DNA of 64,000 bases from Inia geoffrensis (Eukaryota; Chordata; Mammalia; Artiodactyla; Iniidae). Position 1 is the stretch's first letter; every line of letters starts with the position of its first letter. The notes under the pieces were generated by a model that saw only the letters and a program-made list of their open reading frames with translations, did no database searches and was not told the origin of the DNA. Location of the stretch: NCBI GenBank assembly GCA_036417435.1, contig CM070899.1, positions 1,431,001 to 1,495,000 of the forward strand, read 5' to 3'. Below are positions 23,746-33,334 of the stretch, piece after piece. A program made the position numbers and the translations under genes.

Positions 23746-23780
23746 CCCTAACCCGACCCTAACTCTAACCCCAACCCCAC
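23746..23780. repeat. Short degenerate telomere-like tract
   Basis: Reads CCCTAA-CCCGA-CCCTAA-CTCTAA-CCCCAA-CCCCAC: six consecutive units of the C-strand vertebrate telomere repeat, two exact and four with one or two changes. It is flanked by GC-rich single-copy DNA. Too short to be a telomere end; best read as an interstitial telomeric sequence or chance. Confidence 0.65.
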
Positions 23781-24105
23781 GTGGGGCTGGGTGTTGGCCT
23801 CTGCCTGTCCGGCATCACAGTGCCAGGGCAGCTCCCGAGAGCCACCCGGCACTTCTGCCTGCCCCTCGCAGAGGCCGAGCCTCCTCTGGTGGCCAGGATG
23901 TGCCTCTGGGCAGGGCCGTGGGCCTTGCGGTGGGAAGCGGTGGGGTCTGCCAGAGTGCACAGCGGGGTCGTGGTGAGCCGTGGTGGACCAGTGACCTTGG
24001 ACCAGTGGACAAAGGTAACAGCCTGGTGCCTGGAGCCACCACGAGGCTGGGACCTGGGCTTGCAGCTGGGGTGCCATGTGGCCTGGAGACGCTGACCTGG
24101 ACCAA
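23781..24105. other. Unique GC-rich sequence
   Basis: Nothing recognised. Confidence 0.45.
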
Positions 24106-24600
24106 GAAATGTCATGTTCAAGTCCCCTTGTTTTGGGTCTTTTTTCAGATGCCTACTTAATGTTTTAACTACATTTGATGCTCTATCAGAAACTTTCTGG
24201 ATCCGCTGTTCCCAGAGCCCCCATCTCTGGCTTTGCGCTGTGGATTCTGTCACAGACCGAGAACTTGCTGTGAATGTCAGGGCCGCCAGAGGGGAAATTA
24301 CAGCCTGCTCCGGCTGACGCTAAAGTCACATCCCCAACTGTTCCCTTTATCCCCTGGCTCGGTGACAGCCCGGGGAGGGGTCCCGCTCCAGCTGGGAATC
24401 ATGGGCCTCCGGGGGCTGCTCTGGCATTGAGGTGTGCTCCAGCCCCGCTGCGCAGCAGCCGTGGGATAAGTCAGAATAAATTAGCATACTAACGAGGGGG
24501 GAAACGCACAGGAACCATCTGGAACAAGGCAAGTTGTCATCATCGGAAGAGCGGAAGAGCCGAGCTGCTTCCAAAGCCATACTTAACATTTCAGATGCAT
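24106..24600. promoter_or_regulatory. AT-rich island pair, candidate conserved non-coding element
   Basis: Two AT-rich lobes (about 24106-24330 and 24465-24600) around a GC-rich middle. Cores include CTACTTAATG, TTTTAACTACATTTGATGC, GGGAAATTACAGCC, AATAAATTAGCATACTAACG and CATACTTAACATTTCAGATG. No open frame with a domain, no transposon. Inferred regulatory. Confidence 0.4.
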
Positions 24601-25080
24601 CTCTCTCCCCCTCCCACAAGCTGGGAGCTGGTTCGGTGCCATCCCAGCCCTGAGGCATTCCTCCAGTGCAAGGAAGGGCCCAACACAGAGGTCACCTCTG
24701 AGCTTACAGCCTCACTGTCAAGGGGAGGGTGGCTCCGTGGGGGTGGGCCTGAGGAGGCAGGGTGGCGGGGGGTGGGGGGACCCTTCCTCCACCCCGCTGT
24801 CTCAACGGGGATGGTGGTGGCCACAGGTGGGAGGACAGGGACCTCAGCCCCCAGACTCATGCGCTCACAGACAGACATTCATGTACACATGCTCCCTCTC
24901 TGCTGACACACACCCTGTCCTACACAACCCTGAGACTCACGCCGGGCCTGTTGTTCTTAGACCTGGAGTGACTTCCTTGCAGATGGAGCACCAGCTGTGG
25001 GACCCGGGAGCACGGCAGAAACATTCAGGAAGCTGCCTTTTTAAATGTCTGGCTCTCACCTGGTGCCTGTGTGCAAGAGA
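24601..25080. other. Unique GC-rich sequence
   Basis: Nothing recognised except a short run of GGGGGTGGGGGGA near 24770. Confidence 0.45.
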
Positions 25081-25084
25081 AACC

Positions 25085-25235
25085 CATTTTGGATCCTGGC
25101 TCCGCACTCCCTTTGTGCAGTCAGTCAAGTCCTTCGGCCTCTCCCAGCCTCAGTTTCCCTGTTGGATTAAGGGAGGTGGCAGCAAACGTGTGCTCCAGAG
25201 GTGGGACTGGGCTCAGCGCCACGCTGCAGGACAGC
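25085..25235 (+). mobile_element. MIR-type SINE fragment
   Basis: TTTGGATCCTGGCTCCGC, CAAGTCCTTCGGCCTCTCCC and GCCTCAGTTTCCCTG follow the order of the ancient MIR SINE core on the plus strand. Diverged, no duplications expected at this age. Confidence 0.7.
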
Positions 25236-25439
25236 TCATGGTGGCTAGTACCTGGAGGAGGCCAAACGTATTCTTGACGACTTTAATACAGGCATTCATG
25301 GTGGTGAAAAACATTCGAAGTTGCAGAACATGCTAATCCCCTCTTAGGTGCTGGCTGGGTCAAGTTGCTCCAGGTATGTAGGCACCAGCCCCTGGAAAAA
25401 TTAAACAGAACATGATTTATATACCTTGGGCTTTGGGGT

Positions 25440-26241
25440 TAACAGTTTCAAGACTTTTGCGTTTATATTTCCGTTGTTAATTTACTGTGGTATTTCCTAC
25501 GGTTTTGCTTTATAGATTTTGATGGTAGGTTACTTACTGCCTAAAGGTTAATCACTGTTACGCCTTTCCTGTGTTTTGAACTGTTTCTCAGACCAAATTA
25601 CTCTTTACCTTTTTTAGTGCTTTTGAACTTTATCTGATATTGATTTTACCAACACTTTTTCTTATTGTTTATGTTTGCCCAACATATTTTTGCTTTCCTT
25701 TTCTTTTTAACATTCATGTATTTTATTTTAGGTATACTCTGTGTAAAGAGTGCATAACTGTGTTGCCTTTAAATAGACTGTTTATTGTCAAAACAGACAT
25801 GTTTGTTGATACATCTGTTATTTATGCTGTGATTTCCTTGTCTCTGGCTTTGGGAGCTGTTTACTATTTTATTTTTCTCTAGTATTTTGGAATGCCTAGG
25901 TCTTATTTGTATTCTCTTGGTGGTAAATTCCAAGTTTAAGACGTATTTTTAAAACAGCTTTATTGAGGTAACTGACATATAATAAAGTGCACAAAGTGCA
26001 CAGTTTGAAAGTTTTGACATAAATACATTTGTGAAACCACCACCGCAATCTAGAAAACGAACAAATCCATTATACAAGTATCTTCATGTCCTTTCTCCTT
26101 CCTGCCTCTCTCCCGGCTCTTCCCTCCCAGGAAACCACTGATGCTGCTTTCTGGCACTCCAGATTAATTTGCATGTTTAGAATTTAAATGGAATAATAAA
26201 ATATGTACAGTTTTTTTGTCTGGCTTCTTTCCCTCAGAATA
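25440..26241 (-). mobile_element. Old L1 on the minus strand, part 1
   Basis: AT-rich sequence with L1 ORF2 3'-region phrases in reverse orientation (TTTTAGGTATACTCTGTGTAA around 25730). From about 25945 an L1 tail region follows, with CAGCTTTATTGAGGTAACTGACATA and GTGAAACCACCACCGCAATC. The L1 is interrupted at 26241 by a Tigger transposon and resumes at 26752. The first 500 bp are less certain than the tail. Confidence 0.75.
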
Positions 26242-26751
26242 CAGTAAGTCCCCTATCTACGAACCTTCAAGTTGTGAACTTTCAAAGATGCAAACGTGCA
26301 TACGCACATCCAATCACATAAGTTAATTCACATATCTGGCGTACATTGTCACATGCGTGCATCCTCTACAAGTGGTTGTGCTTTTGTGTACTTTACAGTA
26401 GTGTATAGAGTACAGTAGTACAGTGTCTTTATTTCAAGCTCAGGATGTCTGGAAGCAAGCGTAAAAGCAGTGGTGATAGAGCTGATACTGCTAAGAAGTG
26501 CCAGCTGTTCTATGGTAGTACTGTATTTTACAAGGTACTGTACTATAAGATTAAAAATGTTTTCTTTATTTTTTGTGTTTGTTTTTAATGTATTATTTGT
26601 GTGAAACTGTTATAAACCTATTACTATAGAGCACTACATAGCCGATTGTGTTAGCTGGGTACCTAGGCTAACTTTGTTGGACTTAATGATCAAATTGGAC
26701 TTACGAATGTGCTCTCAGAACGAAACTCGTTCATATGTAGGGGACTTACTG
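26242..26751. mobile_element. Tigger-class DNA transposon, internally deleted
   Basis: Terminal inverted repeats CAGTAAGTCCCCTA (26242) and TAGGGGACTTACTG (end 26751) enclose 510 bp. The element sits between TA dinucleotides (26240-26241 and 26752-26753), the duplication made by mariner/Tigger transposases. It is a short derivative: most of the transposase gene is missing. It is nested in a minus-strand L1, so it is younger than that L1. Confidence 0.9.
26445..26555 (+). pseudogene. Tigger transposase N-terminal remnant
   Basis: An ATG at 26445 opens a short frame starting MSGSKRKSSGDRADTAKK, matching the Lys/Arg/Ser-rich start expected of a Tigger pogo-like transposase. The sequence then runs into AT-rich non-coding element DNA. 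DNA-binding and DDE catalytic domains are absent, so it cannot encode an active enzyme. Confidence 0.65.
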
Positions 26752-26753
26752 TA

Positions 26754-27247
26754 ATTATTTTGTGATTTTTCCCTGTTGTAGCACCCATCAACCGTTCATT
26801 TCTTTTAATTGCTGAGTAGTGTTCCACTGTACGGATAAACAAATAATTTATCTCTTCACCTGATGGTAGATATTTTAGTTGTTTCCAGGTTTGGACTATT
26901 ATAAATAAAGCTGATGCAAGCATAAATGTACAGGCATTTGTATGGACATAAGATTTCTTTTCTCTTGGGTACTTAGAAGTAGAATGTCTGGGTCACATGG
27001 CAGGGGTATGTTTACCCACACTGATTTCCAAAGTGCTTGTACTATTTCGCATTCTCATCAAGAGTGTATGAGAGTTCCAGCACTAACTAAGGGCAGTCAT
27101 TTTAGCCATTCTAGGAGGTCTGCAGTGGTATCTCTTTGTGGTTTTAACTTGCATTTTCATAATGAAAAATGATGTTGAGAATCTTTTCATGTACTTATTT
27201 GTCACTCAAATGTCACCTTTGGTTAAGTATCTGCTCAAATCTCTTGT
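26754..27247 (-). mobile_element. Old L1 on the minus strand, part 2
   Basis: Continuation of the L1 broken by the Tigger element: TTTTAATTGCTGAGTAGTGTTCCA, GTTGTTTCCAGGTTTGGAC, TAAATAAAGCTGATGCAAGC and TTTAGCCATTCTAGGAGG are ORF2 3'-end phrases read in reverse. Stops at the SINE insertion at 27248-27459. Confidence 0.88.
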
Positions 27248-27260
27248 CTTCCCTCCCTTT

Positions 27261-27443
27261 TTTTTTTTTTTTTTTTTTTGTGGTATGCAGGCCTCTCACA
27301 GGCTCCGGACACGCAGGCTCAGCGGCCATGGCTCACGGGTCCAGCAACTCCACGGCATGTGGGATCTTCCCGGACCAGGGTACGAATCCGTGTCCCCTGC
27401 AACGGCAGGCGGATTCCCAACCACTGTGCCACCAGGGTAACCC
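27261..27443 (-). mobile_element. CHR-family SINE, short form, with TSD
   Basis: Minus-strand CHR SINE with a long plus-strand poly-T tail (27258-27279). Flanked by CTTCCCTCCCTTT (27248-27260) and the same sequence at 27444-27456. Compared with the copies at 5543 and 54402 it lacks the stretch after GGCCTCTCAC, a deletion of about 35 bp. Confidence 0.94.
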
Positions 27444-27577
27444 CTTCCCTCCCTTTTTTATTGGGTTGGGACAAACGAAAACAGAGAGTAAGATGACAGG
27501 CTAAAACCTAATCCTATCAACATTCACTCTAAATAAAAATGGTCTATACACCCAAATTAAAAGACAGAGATATTCAT

Positions 27578-27863
27578 GGGACTTCCCTGGTGGCACAGTG
27601 GTTAGGAATCCAGCTGCCAATGCAGGGGACACAGGTTCAATCCCTGGTCAGGGAAGATCTCACATGCTGTGGAGCAGCTAAGCCTGTACGCCACAACTAC
27701 TGAAGCCCATGCGCCTACAGCCTGTGCTCTGAAACAAGATTATCCACCGCAGTGAGAAGCCCGCACACCACAACGAAGAGTAACCCCCCGCTCACCGCAA
27801 CTAGAGGAAGCCCATGTGCAGCAATGAACACCCAACGCAGCCAAAAATAAATAAATAAAAAAA
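27578..27863 (+). mobile_element. CHR-family SINE, long form
   Basis: Head GGGACTTCCCTGGTGGCACA, B box GGTTCAATCCC, body with GCCACAACTACTGAAGCCC and GTGCTCTGAAACAAG, ending CAGCCAAAAATAAATAAAT. Shorter than the 1091 copy because it has fewer of the internal tandem units. Confidence 0.93.
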
Positions 27864-28160
27864 GAGAGAAGTTCAGATTGAATAAAAAAGCAAGACGCAA
27901 GCATATGCGTCTTAAGAAACAAACGCTAAATATAAAGGAGCAAAAAATTTAAAGTAAAGGGATGGAAAAAAGATGTACCATGCTAACACTAGTTAAAAAA
28001 CCACTGTGTGGCTATGCTAATATCAAAGTAGGTTTTTGAACAAGGATTATTGGGAAGTATAAAGAAGGCCATTTTATAATGACAAGGGTATAATTTAGGA
28101 AGATATAACAATCCTAAATGTTTATGAACCTAAAAATAAAGTTAAAAACACATGAAACAA

Positions 28161-28257
28161 CATATGTATATGTATAACTGATTCACTTTGTTATAAAGCA
28201 GACACTAACACACCACTGTAAAGCAATTATACCCCAATAAAGATGTTAAAAAAAAAT
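28161..28257 (+). mobile_element. 97-bp 5'-truncated L1 3' end with TSD
   Basis: Only the last part of an L1 3' UTR (GTATAACTGATTCACTTTG... CCCCAATAAAGATG) plus poly-A. It is flanked by exact 11-bp duplications ACATGAAACAA at 28150-28160 and 28258-28268, so this is a separate, late, severely 5'-truncated insertion into the older L1. Confidence 0.92.
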
Positions 28258-28760
28258 ACATGAAACAAATACTGATAGAGCTGCAAGGAGAAATACACAA
28301 ATCCACAATTATGCTCCTCTCAATAACTGATAGAACAAATAAGAAAAATATCATCGAAGATAGACTTATACACTATCAACCAAGTTGACCTAATTGACAT
28401 TTATAGGACACTCCACACAATATGAATAGAATGCACATTTTTCTCAAGTGCACATAGAACATTTACTAAAACAGCATGTTCTGGGCCATATGTCAAGTCT
28501 CAATAAATTTAAAAGGATTCAAGTCATACAAAGTGTTTTCTCTGACTAAAATGGTTTTAAATTAGAAGTCGGTAACCAAAAGAAATCTGAAAAATCTACA
28601 AATATTTAACTAAGTAACACAATAACTAAATAACACAATAAAAAAATTTATTTACTCATTGTAAATAAATGAGTCAAAGAAGAGCTTAAAAGAAAAATTA
28701 TAAAGTATTTAGTTAAAATGAGAACACAACACATCAGAATCTGCTGCATGCTATGAAAAC

Positions 28761-29242
28761 ATGAGTAGAGGGAATTTTATGGCTCCAAATACTGGGAATG
28801 AGAAAGGTGACATCACTACAGGTTTTACAGACATTAAAAGGATAACGACGACATATTATGAGCAACTTTTTGCCAATACATTTGACAACTTAGGTGAAAT
28901 TAACAATTTCCTCGAAAGACACAGAGCTGAATCAAAAATAAATAGATAACCTGAATGCCCTTATATCTATTAAAGAAACTGAATTTATAGTTAAGATTCT
29001 TCCCACAAAGAGAACTTCAGGCCTAGACTACTTCAGTAGTGAAGTCTACCAAACAGTTAAGGAAGAAATCATACCAATTCTACATGAATGTTTCTAGAAA
29101 AATGAAAGGGAGAAAATACTTTTTAAATGAAAGGGAGAAAATACTTTTTAACTCCTCCTGTGAGGCCAGCATTACTATGATACCCAAACCAAAAACATTA
29201 AAAGAAAAGAAAATCACAAACAAATATCCCTCCATAACATAG
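28761..29242 (+). pseudogene. L1 reverse transcriptase fragment
   Basis: Two frames (28761-28949 and 29039-29242) carry pieces of the L1 ORF2 reverse transcriptase: YYEQLFANTFDNLGEINNFL, and CEASITMIPKPK further on. Stops and frame changes separate them. A 25-bp exact tandem duplication at 29101-29150 adds a further frameshift (25 is not a multiple of 3). Confidence 0.8.
29101..29150. repeat. 25-bp exact tandem duplication
   Basis: Positions 29101-29125 and 29126-29150 are identical (unit starts AATGAAAGGGAG, ends ACTTTTTA). It lies within L1 reverse transcriptase sequence and is not part of the normal element, so it is a local duplication after insertion. Confidence 0.93.
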
Positions 29243-29755
29243 GCACAAACACTGTAAACAAATTTTAACAAAATGAATCTAACAATATTTTAAAAGGACA
29301 GCACAACATGACCTAATGGGATTTAAGTCAGGAATGCAGAGATGGCTAAACATCAGGAAAGCAATTTATCATATTAATAAACAACAACAAAAAATACGGT
29401 AAACTCAATAGTTGCAGAAAAATCATATGACAAAAATCCAACATCCTTTACCAATAAGAACTCTGCAAACTAGGAATAGAAGGGAATTTTCTCAATCTGA
29501 CAAAGGGCATTTACAAAACCCACACAGCTATCACTACACTTAATGTGAAGGATTGAATGCTCATTCCCTAAGACAGAACAAGACCAAGGTGTTACTCTCA
29601 ACACTTCTACTCGACATTGTACTGGAAGCTCTAGTCAGAGCAATAAGAAAAAGAAAAAAGGCATTTGGATTGGAAATGGAGAAATGAAACTTTTTACTTG
29701 CAGACAACACAATCATTTATGTAAAATACCTAATAGAATCTGCAAAAACACTCTA

Positions 29756-29928
29756 AGGTTGACCCTTGAACAATGAGGGGTGCTGATCTGACCCCCCTGC
29801 AGAGTGGAAAATTCGTGTATGTCTGTGGCTTCGAATCCACGGATTCAATCAATCACAGATTGAATATTATATATTTAATGAAAAAAGATCTTCATATAAG
29901 TGGACCCATGCTGTTCAAGGGGCAATTG
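29756..29928. mobile_element. Small non-autonomous Tigger-class element (MER2/MER8-like)
   Basis: Inverted ends AGGTTGACCCTTGAACAAT and GCTGTTCAAGGGGCAATTG enclose 173 bp, with TA at 29754-29755 and 29929-29930. The middle contains CGAATCCACGGATTCAATC and TATAAGTGGACCC, typical of short non-autonomous Tigger relatives in mammals. Inserted in the older L1. Family name approximate. Confidence 0.85.
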
Positions 29929-30402
29929 TAACTAATAAGTGAGTTTAGCAAAATGGAATGATACAGATTAAGAAACACAAATCAACTGTTTTCTATGTAT
30001 TAACAGCAATCAGAAATTAAAATAAGCAAAGCCATTTACAATTTAAAAATATGAAATAAATACTTATGGATAAATATAGCAAAATATATGGAAGACCTGT
30101 ACAGTCAAAACTGCAATTATTGCTAAAACAAATAAGACCTAAATAAATGGATGACTATATTCTGTTATGTCAGAAGACATGTAAGATAACAATTTTCCCC
30201 AAATTGTCTATAGATTCAATGCAATCCAAATCAAAGTACCAGGTCTTTTTGTAGGAACTGACAAGCTGATTCTAAAATTTTTATGGAAATACAAAGGCCC
30301 TAGAATAGGCAAAAGAACTTTGAGAAAAAAAGAACAAAGTTGGAGGATTAATACTATCAGATTTTGACTTATTATAAAGCTACAGTAATCAAAATTATGT
30401 GT

Positions 30403-30983
30403 TATTTACAGTTTGATGTAGTCCCATTTGTTTATTTTCACTTTTGTTTCCCTTACCTGAGGAGACATACCCAAAAAAATGTTGCTAAGACTGATGTCAA
30501 AGAGCATACTGCCTATGTTTTCTTCTAGAAGTTTTATCGTTTCAAGTCTTACATTTAAGTCTTCAATCCATTTTTGAGTTTAGTTTTGTATAAGGTGTGA
30601 GTGAGTAATCTAGTTTGATTCTTTTGCATGTAGCTGTCCAATTTTCCCAACACCATTTCTTGAAGGGGCTCTTTCTCCATCGTATATTCTTGCCTTATTT
30701 ATTGTGGATTAACTGACCGTAAAAGTGTGGGTTCATTTCTGGGCTCTATATTCTGTTCCATTGATCTTTGTGTCTATTTTTGTGCCAGTACAGTACCATG
30801 CTATTTTGATGACTATAGCTTTGTAGTATAGTTTGAAATCAGGGAGCATGATAACTCCTGTCTTGTTTTTCTTCTTAAAATTGTTTTGGCTATTTGGAGT
30901 CTTTGGTGTTTCCATACAAATTTTAGAATTATTTTCTCTGGTTTTGGAAAAATGCCATTGGTGTTTTCATAAGGATTGCACTG
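30403..30983 (-). mobile_element. L1 insertion, inverted 5' segment (twin priming)
   Basis: L1 ORF2 3'-region sequence in reverse orientation, from GTTTGATGTAGTCCC to CTTATGAAAACACC-complement near 30975. Where this segment ends in L1 coordinates is where the plus-oriented segment beginning at 30984 starts, so the two halves are one insertion with an inverted 5' part. This is the known signature of twin-primed L1 retrotransposition. Confidence 0.85.
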
Positions 30984-32592
30984 ACAAAACAAAAAAGCCA
31001 CCTACTGAATGGGAGAAGATAGTTGCAAATAATATATCTGAGAAGGGGTTAATATCCAAAATATACAAAGAACTCATACAACTCAATGTCAAAAACAAAC
31101 AACCTAATTAAAAATTTGGCAGAGGACCCAAATAGACATTTTTCCAAAGAAGACAAAAGGATGGTCAAAAGGCACATGAAAAGATGCTCAACATCATTAA
31201 CCATCAGGGAAATGCAAATCAAAACCACAATGAGGTATCACCTCACACCTGTCAGAATGGATCTCATCCAAAAGACAAAAAATAACAAGTGTTGGTGAGG
31301 ACGTGGAGAAAAGGGAACTCTTGTGCACTGCTGTTGGGAAAATGAATTGGTGCAGCCACTATGGAAAACAGCATGGAGGTTTCTCAAGAAACTAAAAATA
31401 AAAGTACCATATGACCCTGCAATTCCACTCTGGGTATCTGAAGAAAATGAAAATACTAATTTGAGAAGATATATGCACCCCTATGCTATTGTGGAATTAT
31501 TTACAATAACCAAGATGTGGAAACAACCTGAGTGCCCATCAATAAATGAATGGATAAAGAAGATGGGGTAATAAATAAATTTTTTTAAATGTGGTATATA
31601 CATACAATGGAATATTACTCGGCCATAAACAAGAATGAAATCTTGCCATTTGTGACAACATGGATGGACCCAGAGGGTATTATGCTAAGTGAAATAAGTC
31701 AGACAGAGAAAGACAAATACTGTATGGTTTCACTAATATATGGAATCTAGAAAAACAAAACAAAACAGGGAATTCCCTGGTGGTCCAGTGGTTAGGATTC
31801 CATGCTTTCACTGCCAAGGGCATGGATTCAATCCCTGGTCAGGGAACTAAGGTCCCACAAGCTGTGCAGCACGGCCAATAAATAAATAAACAAAACAAAT
31901 GAACAAGCATAACTAAAGAGAAACAGGGTCATAGATTCAGAGAACAAATAGGTGGTTGCCAGAGAGGAAGGGGGTGGAGGGAAGAGAAATAGGTGAGGAA
32001 GGTTAAAAGGTGCAAAGTTCCAGTTACAAAATAAATGAATCACAGGTATGAAATGTAGTGTGTGGGGAATACAGTCAATAATTACATAATATCTTTGTAT
32101 CATGACTGATAACAACTAAACTTCTAGTGGTGATCATTTTGAAATATATAGAAATACTGAATCACTATGTTATGAACCAGGAAGTAACATAATGTTATAG
32201 GTCAATTATACTTCAAGAACAAACTCATAGAAAAAGAGTGCAGATTTTTGGTTACCAGAGGTGGGGGGTAGGGGGGAGGGAGAATTTGATGAGGGTGGTC
32301 AAACGGTACAAAATTCTAGTCATAGGGGTGAAAAGTACAACATGATAAATATAATTAACAGTGCTGTACGTTTTATATGAAAGTTGTTAAGAGTAAATCC
32401 TAAGAGTTCTCATCACAAGGAAAAAACATATTTTCTTCCTTTAATATGGTGCCTATATGAGATGATGGATGGTCACTAAAATTATATGGTAATTTCTTGA
32501 TGTATGTAAATAAAATCATCATGCTGTATACCTTAAACTTATACAGTGCTGTATTTCAATTATATCTAATTAAAACTGGAAGGAAAAAAGAG
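30984..32592 (+). mobile_element. L1 insertion, 3' segment in forward orientation
   Basis: Continues from the inverted part: CCTACTGAATGGGAGAAGATA, TTTCCAAAGAAGACAAAAGG, GGTATCACCTCACACCTGTC, ATGGAATATTACTCGGCC, then a long 3' UTR with two related GGTTGCCAGAG/GGTTACCAGAGG blocks (31955 and 32253), ending near GCTGTATTTCAATTATATC and AAACTGGAAGGAAAAAAG. The paired blocks are normal for L1MA/MB-type 3' UTRs. A CHR SINE interrupts it at 31768. TSDs were not found by eye. Confidence 0.87.
31768..31890 (+). mobile_element. CHR-family SINE, short AATTCC subtype
   Basis: Head GGGAATTCCCTGGTGGTCCA, B box ATTCAATCCC, ends CAGCACGGCCAATAAATAAA. This subtype lacks the ACAACTACTGA body. Host text AACAAAACAAAACA precedes it and AAACAAAACAAA follows, a probable TSD blurred by A-richness. 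Confidence 0.9.
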
Positions 32593-33212
32593 AAACTAGT
32601 TAAACATTCAATTTCATATATAAGACAAAGAGTAAAATAACATTAAAAAGTAGAAGGAAAAAAGAAAGTTGAAGGAAGGAGATAAAAATGACATGAGATA
32701 AAAAAGGAGATTAAAAAAAGACACGACTAAGAATGAATTAGAACACAAAGAAACATAGAAAATTTCAAATAAGCTGAATATTCCATAAAACAGAAATAAA
32801 ATAGACAAATCTCTGTCCAGGTTTATCATGAAAAAAGATAAAACATAAAAATATTAAGAATAAAAAAAGGAGACCTAATACCAGATATAGAAAATATGGT
32901 AACAGAATGTTTTAAACATTGTTTTTGCCAATATATTGGAAAACTTAGATGAAATGGTTGAATTTCTAGAAAAACATGTTATCACAACTGACTCAGGAAG
33001 AAACAGAAAATCTGAACAATTTTATAACAATTCAAAAATCGAGTTGGGACTGAATTTGTCCCAGAAAGAAAAAACTGGAGCCTGCTCGTTTTAAGGAATA
33101 AGTCTAACAAAATAAGTACAAGACTTAGAGAACTTTATCTGAAGATGTTAAAAAAAAACCCTAAATTAATGGAGAAAAGTACCATTTTCATGAATTGAAA
33201 GGCTTGAAAACA
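32593..33212 (+). mobile_element. Older L1 ORF2 fragment
   Basis: A-rich decayed L1: GCCAATATATTGGAAAACTTAGATG, GTTGAATTTCTAGAAAAACATG and AATTAATGGAGAAAAGTACC follow ORF2 order on the plus strand. The first 250 bp are simple A/G-rich and less certain. It continues after the SINE at 33213. Confidence 0.72.
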
Positions 33213-33334
33213 GGGAGTTCCCTGGTGGCCTAGTGGTTAGGTCTCCAGGCTTTCACTGCTGTGGCCTGGGTTCAATCTGTGGCCGGGGAACTGAGATCCT
33301 GCAAGCTGAGCTGCACGGCCAAAAAAAAAAAAAA
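33213..33334 (+). mobile_element. CHR-family SINE, short AGTTCC subtype, with TSD
   Basis: Head GGGAGTTCCCTGGTGGCCTA, B box GTTCAATCTG, ending GCTGCACGGCC then poly-A. Flanks AGGCTTGAAAACA and AAGACTCAAAAACA look like a diverged target-site duplication. Confidence 0.9.

Larger units (their letters stand above)
27465..30402 (+). mobile_element. Old L1 ORF2 region, plus strand, heavily interrupted
   Basis: Decayed L1 reading in order along the plus strand: endonuclease region near 27500 (AAATAAAAATGGTCTATACAC), reverse transcriptase region 28260-29750, and 3' ORF2 text to about 30402 (GCTACAGTAATCAAAATTATG). It is interrupted by a SINE (27578-27863), a 97-bp L1 tail (28161-28257) and a small Tigger-class element (29756-29928). 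Frames are broken throughout. Confidence 0.85.

Noticed and set aside
31955..32300. Two related GGTTGCCAGAG / GGTTACCAGAGG blocks suggesting a segmental duplication
   Set aside because: Paired blocks of this kind are a normal property of L1MA/MB-type 3' UTRs.
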